From contig NC_065408.1 of the NCBI RefSeq assembly GCF_024362695.1, positions 11,656,001 through 11,720,000 on the forward strand: DNA of 64,000 nucleotides, in the 5' to 3' direction. The stretch comes from Pectinophora gossypiella. Taxonomy: Eukaryota > Arthropoda > Insecta > Lepidoptera > Gelechiidae. The position numbers and the translations under genes were made by a program. Shown one piece after another: positions 52,571 to 63,969 of the stretch. A model generated the notes under the pieces. The model did not search any database. It was given only the letters and a program-made list of their open reading frames with translations, and was not told the origin of the DNA. Positions within the stretch are counted from its first letter, which is position 1. Every line of letters begins with the position of its first letter.

Positions 52571-53120
52571 TGAAAATTGTAAAAAAATTGAAAGGGTACA
52601 AATTATAAATACAACTTACCAATAAATACATGCAAATATAACATAATATAACATACTTACAAATATATTTTATATACCTAACCTATATACATATCCTATT
52701 ATTATTATATAAATGGTCAAATGAGGTTATTACAATAAAAATGTAAAACCGGGGTCACACATTATGTTTTCTAAAGGCCCCCTCAATTGGGGCCTGTCCT
52801 CGTAGGTTTGCGAGGCGTCGACTTTCGACCGTTTGATAGGTACGGTATCGGCGCAGATACAAGTGCACCACAATATGTTCCGACAGCTTCACAATAGACC
52901 ACTGCCGAGTGGCAGCGTACTGCTTTCACAAAAGAATGTGGGAAAGAGTACTTTCAATGCAGGTAAGTAAATATAAAGAGAGTCACGAAAGTTTTCGATA
53001 GGCACTACGGGCTTTGTTAAATCAGAGTCCGCTCCAAGAGAGAAGACTTTTGTTTTGTTTTGTCAATAGTTCATCTCTAGTATAAAATAATTATTTAAAT
53101 ATACTTACATATTGGTGCTA

Positions 53121-53446
53121 ATTCCTACAGACGCCATCTAATTTTATCTTAAGTTATACCTGCCATTTTATTATCCGTTGAAAAAGAAAGGGACGGGTAA
53201 TCGACAGGCATACAATTTATGGAATACACGTCAATTTTAACCGTCTAAAAATTTTACATCGGCCATTAACCTGACAGAGTTAAGTAGACAGCACGTCAAA
53301 TGGATTACATACCAGCGAAATGCCTATTTTATTCGCCCGGGTTAATCATTCGTTTTAAAATTAACTTGTCATCCGTCCCTTTCCTTTTGACGGATAAGAA
53401 AATGACGGAATAACTTAAAATAAAATTAGGCGGTGTCTGCAGAAAT
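53121..53446. mobile_element. MITE family I, 326 bp
   Basis: ATTCCTACAGACGCCATCTA at the left against the complement of GGCGGTGTCTGCAGAAAT at the right. Inner arms TTATCTTAAGTTATACCTG, TTATTATCCGTTGAAAA. Homologous to 43823-44173. Confidence 0.75.
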
Positions 53447-55074
53447 CGGGCCATTACTAGTGTTAGAAAGAAAATAATCGATCGGCCTAATATCCACTGA
53501 TACATCATTATGATAATGAACGTCACAACTCACAACCCTGGGCTGCCGTATTTCGACAGATCTAATTCATGCCGCGGATTGAAGCCATTTTAAAATGTAA
53601 AAATAATTGAAATACAATCAGTAATTGTACTGGACTAGTCGTTCTGTTTAATATTTAGTAGGTGAAAATGTTTAATTGAAATTACCTGTACCACTGGACA
53701 TACCTAAATAATTATATATTATTCTGACGAAACATTACAAAGTTTTCATTTTCTTTCTTTTATCACCACTCAAACCTTACACACACAACCAAAAAACAAT
53801 TTACCTACTTAGGTAAAACGGATTATATTCCCGCAAGCGTACAATAACACGCAACTATGTTAATATTCTAAATATAGGCACTAACAAAGAGATTTCGGAA
53901 AATGCTTTTCGAATACAAATTACAAAATTGAAATTCCAACGACTCGAATAGTGTCAGGAATGTACAACTTTGAAAAAAAAAACACGTTTCAAATAACCTT
54001 TTACAACAATCGTGTTTCCCAGCACTTCACCCGAATTCACATACTACTGTTAGTTACGTAATGTTTGTATGAGGTCCCTATATACAACATTAAGCGACAA
54101 TTTTGGCATCCATTGAATTTGACATATCGAATGTATATTGTTAGAATACACTCAGTGAGTCATTACACTTACCTATTTGCTATTTCAGAGTTAAAAGACT
54201 TCTTCATCTACGTCGTCGTCAGACATTCCTGGGGTAAGCCTTCTTGGTGGGGGGTAAGTCATCCATTCATGATTTCCACACTCTTAACAAGCTTCGGCAA
54301 GCATGCCATACCAAGTGCTCTTTATTGTATTATATACAATACAACCCTGCAAAGGCATTTGGTTTACAGGACAGAAGAGTTCGTGGGATGTTCATTTTTA
54401 GAGAATCCCCTCGGGCTGACAACTACTGAAATGGCTATGACACATCAGCAATGTCCTAATTTCCTTTTGTATGGAGTTGGTCGTATAATAGTTATTATGT
54501 CAGACTAAAATATGTCTAGCCCTCAGAACAAAAAATAAAGCACCTCTTTAACATGATATCAATGAACTTTCGTAGTAATGTTTGCTTGCTACTAATTCCC
54601 AAATTAAAATTAAATTAAATAAGAAACATTATTTTGAAAATAAAATTACGGCTATAATTCAGTTCTGTCCACATTCTTTTTATTTATTTTAGTATCTATA
54701 ATTTAAATGTGGAATGCGTTTTTAAAAATTCTGTTGTTCCAATTGAAAAACACGACGTTCCACTTATTTGCGTTTTTTTCCTTTGTTCGAAGTAGGTTTG
54801 CAGTCATAAGCGAATGATTGTCCCAGAGCAATAAATTTACGCACCGGATATTACGCTTCTTTAGTATTCATAAAAATATACAAAGCAGTAATTTTGTCCG
54901 GACACGGTCGTATTTTTTATCCTCTGAATAAATCGATCTTTGGGAAGAGCTTTTGAATTAACTTATTTTCTTATATCGTACTTTTTACGTACAGAATCTA
55001 AAAATTCTTTCACTCACAACTCCTTGACATATTTTTATCACAGAAAATGCTTTATTTACGTCCATTCGCCGTAA
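53447..55074. other. Intergenic, no supported gene
   Basis: The forward frame 54065-54508 (147 codons) is AT-rich and repetitive in residue use. A possible 45-base splice-bounded segment inside it (after TTGCTATTTCAG and before GTAAGC near 54188-54236) cannot be tied to any family. No repeat recognised. Confidence 0.4.
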
Positions 55075-55200
55075 TAGGCTAGTTTTCAACTAGTCAAATC
55101 AGTTACTTTTTACTGAACGTCAAAACACGACATTATTACGGAATTTGAATGAAAAAGCACACTGTGACGACTTAGAAAAACCTGATAAAATGTCGGACAT
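55075..55200 (+). mobile_element. MITE family J, left part
   Basis: TAGGCTAGTTTTCAACTAGT, CAAATCAGTTACTTTTTACT, GAACGTCAAAACACGAC and ACTGTGACGACTTAGAAAAA. Confidence 0.65.
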
Positions 55201-56813
55201 AATAATAATATAGGTCAGCTTATTATGGCTAAAGATAAAAAAATACAAGAAACTGTACGACACATCTTTAAGAAATAAAATTTATTTGACTGTTGCTTCC
55301 CATATCGTTATGTGTATAAATCTTACTGAATCTAAAAAGGTTATATGACATCGACGAGTTAATAACATGTAAGTAGGTAGAGTGTGTTTTATTAGAACAC
55401 TTTCCAAGTATACAGAACGTCGGCCAGCAGTGTGCATCGGCGCTGTAACTAGTGCTAAGTCGCGGTAATATTTAAAAGTTTGTCAAAGGATGCCTGGCGG
55501 GCAGCCGCGCGCAAGGATTCACCAACTTACTTCCCGCGGCTCTTTCATCTATGAACATAACACAAGTTTTATTAAAAACACTCCCCTTAATATTCTCAGT
55601 TTCAAAGCCGAGCATCGAGAAGTTTTTATGTTTATTTGAAAAAGTCCATTCGGAATTAAAATGTTCGTTCCAAAGTTAAATGTTTATGCTGGTTTTCCCG
55701 GATTTCCTTCTCGATGTTCGCCTTTGAACTCCGTCGATCCGGTCGATCGCAAGACATTGTTACAGGTGCCCTTTAGGGGATTAGTCTCTTACAAATAAAT
55801 ACACGTTATATTTAAAGCGATATCAATTTGCCTCGTTTCTCTTTGTTTTCGCTGGAGATGATGTGTAAATACCTTCTGAAAATACATTGAAATGTTTTCA
55901 TTATTCTTTTGCGGATATTAAAATTAATCTAACCACATAATTAGGATGAATGTACAAACCGCAGTTTAATAAAGAATAATATTATTTCTTTCTCCTAATA
56001 ACGTAAAATGTACAAAGGGTGTGTGTCGTTGTTTATTTAGGCGGGGAGGTTAGCGCGGTGGCCATATTTTCGCAATGTTCATGAAGCAGTGTGAGATTGT
56101 GTCCGAATGGTGCTGGAGGGGCGCCAAGTTAGCGCCTCCGGCAACAGGGCGCTGCCAAGAGTTAACTGATCGATGGCCTCACGAATATGCAACCGGATTT
56201 CCAACTGTGGACTGCTATATGCGCCTTTTATGCGCTCCTGATTTACGCATCGCATGTGTTTATGCTTCAGGTCTCACGCGCACCCACCGCGACCGCCACC
56301 GTTTCTAGATGCGGTGAATTAAGATTTATATATAGCGTTTATTTTATTAGTTCTTCAGTTTGTATCGACAACAACGTGAAACGTGAAATGAAATACATTT
56401 ATATCTTCTATTGTATGAGTGAATTTCTCTTCAGTTATTGCCAAGAACTTTATTATTCAGTTCAGTAAACATCGTCGGCACGCAGGCAAGCAGCTAAGAT
56501 ATGATGGTTAAAATATTCACGAGAAGGGAATCGAACGCCTAGCCCTGTTGTCACTCTATTTATCAACGTCAATATTACAATTTCATGGTTTGTATTCTTG
56601 ACACTTGAGTGAATGTTGGAGAGAAAGGACCTATAGATAGATAGCTGTTATAGATATAATGTTTCTATCTATCAAGTATCACTCAAAGAAACGTATTATT
56701 TACTTTACGGGTCATCACCATTTTCTTTTAGTAACTTAGATTTATTTGAACCAAGAGGAAGTCCTCCCACTAAATAATCAGTACGTTACGTACTTACATC
56801 TTTTTTATTTAAG
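55201..56813. other. Intergenic, unique, with a GC-richer core
   Basis: 55400-55560 and 56040-56310 are GC-richer (GGAGGGGCGCCAAGTTAGCG, TCACGCGCACCCACCGCGAC). Two overlapping forward frames at 56075-56468 look like compositional open frames. The frame starting MFMKQCEIVSEW has no known family. Confidence 0.4.
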
Positions 56814-57190
56814 TAATAAGGGACTTTTCAAGCTACGTTCCCCAAAAAAAATATAGCTGGTGTTAAACAGATTTAACATAATAATTAATACCTACTTATT
56901 TTAAGAAACTACCTAGCTTCTAAAATTTATATAATGGCAGAGGCATAAGTATATAAAAAAAATTGTGGCTTGGTATTTGGATCAGATATGGTATAGAATT
57001 ATGTTTCTTCCTATGTTGCTTCTCTTTATTTTGATTAGGATAATAATGGGTGAAAGATGTTTTGTGCCTAGCATACAGCAAGCAACAAGGGTGATCATTT
57101 ATACCCAAAAACAATGAACTTAGTAGCCTAAACGAAAGCAACTCCGTACAGCGCCATCTGTATTTTTTTGGGGAACGTAGCCTAGAAAGT
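56814..57190. mobile_element. MITE family H, about 375 bp
   Basis: Left end TAAGGGACTTTTCAAGCTAC, GTTCCCCAAAAAAAATATAG. Right end CAGCGCCATCTGTATTTTTT, TGGGGAACGTAGCCTAGAAA. The reverse frame 56920-57141 is inside it. Confidence 0.75.
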
Positions 57191-57223
57191 TGATCATTGC
57201 ACTATACCCTGTTATAGCCAGTA

Positions 57224-57775
57224 TAAAGCGGTTCAGTTTACGGGAGCACACCAGGTAAAACCGTAGAGTTATGATTATACCTCGTAAAGATAAGGCGGCA
57301 CTTCCTTCTTATCACGAGCTGTATTCAATGAGTGCTCATTTGTAGAATACACCGCATCCAGAGGGTAGATAAGTTCACTTTATGTCTATTCATTGACTAG
57401 AATGGTATCATTAGAATAATTACCAGTATAACCTCGATACAAGAGGCGCCTGTGGGTTTATACTGAGTGAAAGTTCGGTGTGTCTTTGTGGCACATTTGC
57501 GATTTCTGTTTATTCGAAAATATCTACTTACTTTGTAGCAACGTCAGGGATGAAAGAATGCCCATCATGCTATTCTACTTCACTCTGCTTACTAACCATG
57601 TCTTAAAAATCAATTAAAGGATCACGTCCTAAAACTAAAACTAACATTCCAATAAAATGACACTTCGGACACTTTTAGGGGACGATTCTGTCTCTACACA
57701 TTAATAAACAGTTCAATTTACGAAAGCACAGTAAAACCGGAGAGTTGTGATATGACTTGCAAATCGTCTTGTTGA
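57224..57775. repeat. Two direct copies of a diverged 55-bp motif
   Basis: GCGGTTCAGTTTACGGGAGC and AAAACCGTAGAGTTATGATT at 57230-57285 recur as ACAGTTCAATTTACGAAAGC and AAAACCGGAGAGTTGTGATA at 57708-57755. Probably remnants of one repeat family, class unknown. Confidence 0.5.
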
Positions 57776-57892
57776 CTTCTGTAGATATGCTTATGGATTT
57801 TCTTAACGTATTAATGGTAGTCTCTATTAATTAAAATCTTAACTTAAAATATATATTATAAAAATAAATAAGTACCTACCTCCTTGTACAGC

Positions 57893-58090
57893 GTCGAAAT
57901 AGGAACTTTCAAACATTGGATAAGATTCCGCTTAGACGTGTCAAAGTTACGTATGAAAGGGAAGGAAACAGATGACAAATGTGCCAGGGCTATTGTTGCT
58001 CGTATCAATTCACCAACTTCTGGATCTGCCAAACCCAGTGACTCTTCGGAAAACTTGAACGAACGACGACAGACGAACTTTACTACGTGA
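57893..58090 (+). CDS. Candidate terminal exon or relic, unrecognised
   Basis: After a pyrimidine-rich stretch and the acceptor-like ccttgtacag, the frame reads VEIGTFKHWIRFRLDVSKLR and continues to a charged C-terminus rich in Ser, Asn and Arg (SSENLNERRQTN), stopping at TGA 58088-58090. Its composition is more protein-like than other frames in the right half of the window (even codon use, few AT-driven residues). I do not recognise the family. No partner exon and no AATAAA are apparent nearby. It could be a true 3' exon, a relic of a transposon gene, or chance. Confidence 0.25.
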   Translation, partial: VEIGTFKHWIRFRLDVSKLRMKGKETDDKCARAIVARINSPTSGSAKPSDSSENLNERRQTNFTT

Positions 58091-58166
58091 CTTGTTTATT
58101 AATTCTGTGAATTCTATGTACCTATTGAAATACTAATCTTTTTTTATTCTCCGACATGGTGAAGCT

Positions 58167-58250
58167 ACTAGCTCTTCGCCCATATAGATAATGGGCGAAG
58201 AGCTAGTGACCTGTTACCATACAGTTCATCATATCCGCCTTAACACGTTT
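58167..58250. repeat. Perfect 17-bp hairpin joined to inverted family D sequence
   Basis: ACTAGCTCTTCGCCCAT (58167-58183) pairs exactly with ATGGGCGAAGAGCTAGT (58191-58207) over a 7-nt loop. The flank up to 58250 (CCATACAGTTCATCATATCC) is the complement of the 3' part of family D as at 14640-14690. Confidence 0.7.
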
Positions 58251-58404
58251 CGGGATAGAGCGTCGGAAGACACGAGTAAATTTTATTTTCTACACAATTC
58301 TCTTTATAAAACTTATGACACTACTCGGTTCTAATTTCACAATACGACACTAATACGTCTTCTATAAACTAAACGCTAAAACAGCCTACTTATATACGTC
58401 TCAC

Positions 58405-58500
58405 TGTTCTGCACAGGTCTCCCCTCAATTAAACGTAGGTAACGGGTATGGAGCATACTCCACCACGCTGCTCCAGTACGAGACCGTGGACCAAATACTC
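58405..58500 (-). mobile_element. LINE fragment, inverted
   Basis: It has GCACAGGTCTCCCCTCAATT and GGGTATGGAGCATACTCCAC, CACGCTGCTCCAGTACG, shared with 42841-42905. Confidence 0.5.
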
Positions 58501-58746
58501 TTACTACCATATTATGATTATCCACTCCTTAACGGTGTGGCAAATATTCAAGCTGAAAGCCATTCGTCTACAACCGTTTTGTCATATCAAATTCGATTTA
58601 TAAGCTCGCCTCTCGACGCCTCGTCTCGGAACGGCTTGTCTTCTATTAGCTTGTAAAATTGTAGCTCTGCTGCTCGCCCTGGTGTGGGTTACGAGCATGA
58701 ATTATATCTGTCTGTGAATAATGTGCATGCATTAAAGTCTTTAATC

Positions 58747-58912
58747 GTCTTGTCTGAAATCAGAAATCAGAATCATTTATTCAACGTAATTGTCATGAAT
58801 AAACTTATTGAAGGTCAATGTAACATTTTTGAATTTACGTCATTTCGCAAGGCGTTATGGCTGAGGAGAAGAAATGACAAGAAACTGCAACAGCAACACA
58901 TCTTTTAACTTA
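58747..58912 (-). mobile_element. Widespread lepidopteran repeat, inverted retroelement end
   Basis: It has AGAAATCAGAATCATTTATT, CAACGTAATTGTCATGAATA, GAATTTACGTCATTTCGCAA, GGCGTTATGGCTGAGGAGAA and GAAACTGCAACAGCAACACA, a wording I know from many lepidopteran loci. The 74-codon frame over it is not a host gene. Confidence 0.55.
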
Positions 58913-59242
58913 ATGAGGATATACATTACAAGTTTGTACTTTCCTTGATTAGAAAAACTTAGACACCACGTCATGAATGTAAATCATGCCTTGGACTTAG
59001 ATGAACAGGTAATAACTATTCTAATTTGTTGAACTTGTTAGTTTAGATATCTAACTCTAACCTAAGTATAGTACATATCACGAAGTGTAGGTACGGATAA
59101 AGACTGGTCACCTCACCCCCCTCCCCTACTTAAGAATGTAAGATGAGCTCTGTTTGCCGTAATTAGATAAGTTGGTAATGTTGGTATACAGTCGGGCAGC
59201 TAGTCTATACCTAACTAACTCGCTGGGCTAATAACTCGCTAT

Positions 59243-59571
59243 CTTCTTTTCTTTCATCGTGCGAGTTGTGAGGTAGAGTACCAACCCCATCAACCAGGGT
59301 GTCAGGGTTACTATTAAGCCTCCAAAGGCCGCTGACTTGGCTCATGTAACGACTATTTACTTACATCAGTAAGTAGTAACCGGGACAGCTTAACGTGTCT
59401 TCCGAATCACGGATCATCTTACTTTCGGACAATCAGGTGATCAGCCTGTAATGTCCTAACCAAACTAGAGATCACGAAGTGATTTTTGTGATATGTCCCC
59501 ACCGGGATTTGAACCCGGGACCTCCGGATCGTGAGCCCAACGCTCAAACCATAGGACTACGGAGGACGTTG
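59243..59571 (-). mobile_element. SINE family B, full length, with 14-bp target duplication
   Basis: It is bounded by perfect TAATAACTCGCTAT at 59229-59242 and 59572-59585. On the reverse strand the head (CCTCCGTAGTCCTATGGTTT, GGTTCAAATCCCGG region) is followed by the standard body. It closely matches 18046-18365, so it is probably a fairly recent insertion. Confidence 0.9.
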
Positions 59572-59585
59572 TAATAACTCGCTAT

Positions 59586-62424
59586 TATTTATTAAAATAG
59601 AACTAATAATAATACCTAATAAAAAAGCTTTATTGCACACACATTCACAAGACGTTTACTTACAGGAAAACTATTAATAAATTATAATTGATTATATAAG
59701 TAATGTATGAAAACAAACTATAGAAAAGCTTTGTTAGTGAGAGGAAGTCATCAAAGACGAGTATTTCGCAATATAATAAGGGCTGTTTTAATAATACGAA
59801 AAGCTATTGCAAAATAATAGATTTGGATAAGAATTACATTGCGTTATTTACTTCCATCAGTTGAGTTCGACATTTGTTTGTATGTTTTCACCTTCTAGGT
59901 GTACGAGTCCAACTCTTAAGATCTAGAAATTAAGTTATCATGCGAAGGAGATACGGGCAAGAGAATTGACGAAGTTATCATGGCAAAATCTTCATTATAT
60001 TCTGTGATGCAATCAAGCGAACCGCATGCAAACAACAGTATGAACTTTGACGAATGATGCCCAAATTTTCATTACCCTCCGCCGAAACAATGGCTCTAGC
60101 ACTCACCAGTATGAATCCTCATGCAGTATTGTCTCATGACAATGCGGACAAGAAACAATGTCGGCTTTATTATATTTGCTGCTCAAAATGCTGAAAATAA
60201 AGCATTTCCGTCTTGGGCTAGGGCTGAAATCGCTAGTACGAGTAAGTAAAAAACACGAGTTCAAAATCCTCATTAATAAATAAAACTCTAATTTCTTAAT
60301 TTATGCATTGAAATACGGCACTTACATAATTGTTTTAGAAAAAAGGAAACTCTTCACCTAGCAAAATTAAGTCTGCAAATATTTTCACAAAGTTCGCGGT
60401 TCACAACCCTAAACTTACCTAAGGAAATATGGAAATACTGTTGCAGGAATGAGGCGAATTTATTTTCAATCTTTCGAAAGCTGGTTCCGGGCTGGTTTTA
60501 CTGAGAACCAAACAAAGCGCCACCATTTCAAAATTCACAACAGGCAAAAAGTTGAAATCGGCGGGAAAAATCCGAGCAAGATAAATGTGGATTTATCATC
60601 CGCAGTCGCTGATCGCCGCCATCAAAAGCGGCTGATAAATGACATGTAACGTGCCATACGCACAACACTCGCCCCCAGGCCCGCATTCAGGCCCAATAAT
60701 TTGCAAATCTATACACTCTACCGAGCGAAAAGGGGAAAATTGCGGAAAACAATAAAAACAAGTTACGTTCCAATAAAAATTTAATGCGGCGTTGGTCACG
60801 AAACATTACAGCAAGGTTCTTGAATCCCGCCCGAATCCCGTCAAAAATACTAGCAGCGTACTGCTGCACTTTATTCATAAATCATATTGACTGGGCCAAC
60901 ACGCGAGCAAATCGAAATATGCTCAATAGAGATATGGGGCATTAGAATACCAAGGATCTCCTGCTATTCAGCGTAAATGTTATTGAATTTCCTCTTTTAG
61001 TATAATGAACCACAACTTCCTCGCCTTTATCCGCCCCCTCCGATCCCATTCACTCTGAGGTTATTATTAGCTTTTACTGACAACGTTTTTGTATATACAG
61101 ATATATCAAACAAATTCGACTACCTACTTACATTAAAATTTTGCGAACAATCTTCAAATGTTCGGTAGTATAATCTACATTTTACCTAAGTACTTAGATG
61201 TTTTTACCGTAACTAAATCAAGCTACAACTAACGCGGCACAGTTGATATCAGTTGCTGCATCTCAACTCACCATACAGTCGTTTAGCACAAAGCGTTCTC
61301 AGTCATTTCATTTTGGAAGGCGAAGCATTTTACCCTTACCTCAATAACCCATCGTGAAATCAAACGCAAATATAGCCATCACCCGGCGGTCGGGCCGCGA
61401 CGAGTTATCGAAAAAATCAAAAACGTTCAAGTCTCATCTGTACCGCGCGTTGTCGTGACAGAAAAACCCTCCATCAATCTGCGGCAAACCTATTTCCTAA
61501 CACATTCCCGTCCCGGCCTTTCATATCACGTGGGGCAGGACCAAATTCAGGAGATTTGCGACCTACCCCAAATGCTACGCCTCTCAAATATAATATTTAC
61601 AATAAAATTCACATCATCTTCATTACATAAGCTTCCGGACAAGGAGATATGGAGAATACTTCACCTCACGTACGACTGCGAGGTTCTAGTATTCAGTCAT
61701 TGTAGTATTAAAACTGATTTAAATATATTTCAATATTCATAACTGCCGATGGCGACGTGAGACGCGTTATATATTCGTTTATTCCATACATTGTATAATC
61801 ATATTATTATTTCACAACATCCTGCCTAGCTTCTACACACGTCACGTCACATGACGTCGTTCCTAATGTCTAAGCAAGGCTTATTGGTAAATAAGTTCAA
61901 AGTTTCTTCGCGTCGCGATGACACCCATACAGCACCGAAAAGTTTTATGACAAAACTTAGCGTTGTACGAACTTGTATTAAAGTAGGAAATCTTGGACTA
62001 TTGTAGGACATGACGAAAAACTAGGACAAAGCGCCCTGTCGTCGGTTCAGCGTTCCCGATTCCGCCCCCCTCAATACTTTAGCAGTGGATGAACGTTTAG
62101 ATATTGCCGATCGCATTACGACTATATTCAACACACATTTTTTGGCAAAATGGCACTGAAGCGTTGTGCTCGCTGAAACAAATATCTCGTGAAGAAGGTA
62201 ATCTGTTAGACAGTATTAGGTGCAAACCTTGGTTCTGGAGATATATTTTATGTTACATCATAAGACTTATCTACTGATCTATCTGTCAGTCTCATCTGTG
62301 AGCGAGATTTTAATATCCATTTCATTTTGTCAGACACAAAAATACAGTAGAAATAAAAATAGTATTTACTTAAGTCTTTTAACCTACTGATAGAGAGAGG
62401 AACTGTAATCTTTATGGTATTATA
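59586..62424. other. Intergenic, unique; candidate regulatory core at 60440-60900
   Basis: No gene or known repeat. 60440-60900 is compositionally distinct, with AAAGCGCCACCATTTCAAAA, CGCCGCCATCAAAAGCGGC, GCCCGCATTCAGGCCC and AATTGCGGAAAACAATAAAA. It opens short frames on both strands without protein character. 61380-61620 is similar. By appearance these resemble conserved noncoding blocks, but conservation cannot be judged from one sequence. Confidence 0.4.
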
Positions 62425-62911
62425 CTGGGTGTTAGTGACATCGTAACGAATACTGAGGGAGTTGATTCAGACCATGATTCTGAGTTAAAACCAAGTGGAA
62501 TTTTCCGTCGCAAAATTCATAATTTTTTTTAGTTTTTTTAAATTATTTTCAATTCTTTACTTTCGCGATGGAAAATTCCACTTGATATTAATTCAGAATA
62601 ATCAGATGAATCATCCCTCTCAGTATTCGTTACGATGACACTTACACCCCGTACAAGTACATACGGTAGCCATATAAGTAGGTATGGGTGTTAGTGACAC
62701 CGTAACGAATACTGAGGGGGATGGTTCAGACCATGATTCTGAGTTGATATCAAGTGGAATTTGGTGTCAATAAATTCATGAAAATTTTTCTTTTCTTTTT
62801 AATTATTTTCCAATCCATACTTTTGCGACGCAAATTTCTACTTGATATCAACTCAGAATCATGGCCTGAACCACCCCTCAAAGTTTTCGTTACGATGTCA
62901 CTAACACCCTG
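62425..62911. mobile_element. MITE family F, dimeric full copy (487 bp) with TATA target duplication
   Basis: It starts CTGGGTGTTAGTGACATCGT and ends GATGTCACTAACACCCTG, flanked by TATA at 62421-62424 and 62912-62915. It has the same two-unit layout and the same length as 46488-46974. Confidence 0.85.
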
Positions 62912-62980
62912 TATATCTCTATCCATCAAAGCTCAACGTCTAATAATAATCAATATGTACAATATACGTATACATATTTG

Positions 62981-63080
62981 ATGAATATGGAGGAAGCTAG
63001 AGTAGTATGTCAGGATTGAAGAAATGGAATTCCATAGTCTCTGCTTACCCCGGTGAGATATAGGCGTGAGTTTATGTATA
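62981..63080 (+). mobile_element. Family D repeat
   Basis: It has GAATATGGAGGAAGCTAGAG, TAGTATGTCAGGATTGAAG, GAATTCCATAGTCTCTGCTT, ACCCCGGTGAGATATAGGCG and TGAGTTTATGTATATAC. Confidence 0.6.
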
Positions 63081-63610
63081 TACGTGGGTACGCCTATGTA
63101 CAATAGGTACAAAATAAATATTATATATTGAGCACAAATAGCTCAATGAGATTTAAGCATTCGCTCATAGTAAGTTATTTTTGAAAATTTTCAGTTATTT
63201 TATTTTAAAACCATCGATGTGAAAGTTTCACAAAAAGCCGGCCAGTATCGAGGGCCATTATTTTTGTTGTTCAACGTTAGACCCAAGTCCATTCACGTTG
63301 TAAATAAAGACCTATAACGACGCCGTTGTCAATAAAAATTCATAATAGATCTATTGTCCATTGTTGGTTTAGTACCAGATTGTGATACTCCATTGTGTGA
63401 GGAATATAAAATGCAGTAAAAACTTGGTCTGTGTGTATTTTAAAAAATATTTTTTGCGTAAAAAATATTCTCGTCCGACTGACAGCCTGGATGGTGTGTG
63501 ACGCGTGCAGACTGTCGCGCGGAATTGGCAAGTTTTTAATCAAACGGAAAAATACATCTACGATAGTTTTTTTAAGTACCTATTGTAAAAAAAAATCTTA
63601 CGTAAGTATA

Positions 63611-63969
63611 CAGAGTGTTACTGACACCGTACTGAAAAAGAAATTAGATCGTCTACTTGATTGTACTAACAACAATGGTTGGTGATTTTCTGTACGGAAA
63701 TGTAAATCAAACAACGCGAACAATCGCTAGACTACGTTCGTAGGTACCTGCTTACTTACGTGAAATGTAGTTGTATATTGATGATTTTTAATAATTTGAC
63801 TGTTTTTATTTAAATTTGGATTCTATGCCGCTTAAAGCACAATATGGGATTAAAAATAATAAAAATAACAAAAAAAATCATAAATTTTTCAACAGGAAGT
63901 TCTACTCGATATCAACTCAGAACAATGGTCTGAATCATACCTTAAAGTTTTCGTTACGGTGTCACCCTG
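63611..63969. mobile_element. MITE family F, diverged copy at the window edge
   Basis: The left end CAGAGTGTTACTGACACCGT follows TATA (63607-63610). The right end reads TCAACTCAGAACAATGGTCT, AAGTTTTCGTTACGGTGTCA, CCCTG and is followed by TATT. The interior does not match the dimeric copies. Confidence 0.6.

Noticed and set aside
54065..54508. Open frame of 147 codons and a possible 45-base micro-exon inside it
   Set aside because: AT-driven residue use, no family resemblance, no partner exons. The splice-like flanks near 54188 and 54236 are individually plausible but unsupported.
56075..56468. Forward frames starting MFMKQCEIVSEW and MQPDFQLW
   Set aside because: No recognisable domain or splice partners; they overlap in different frames, as chance open frames do.
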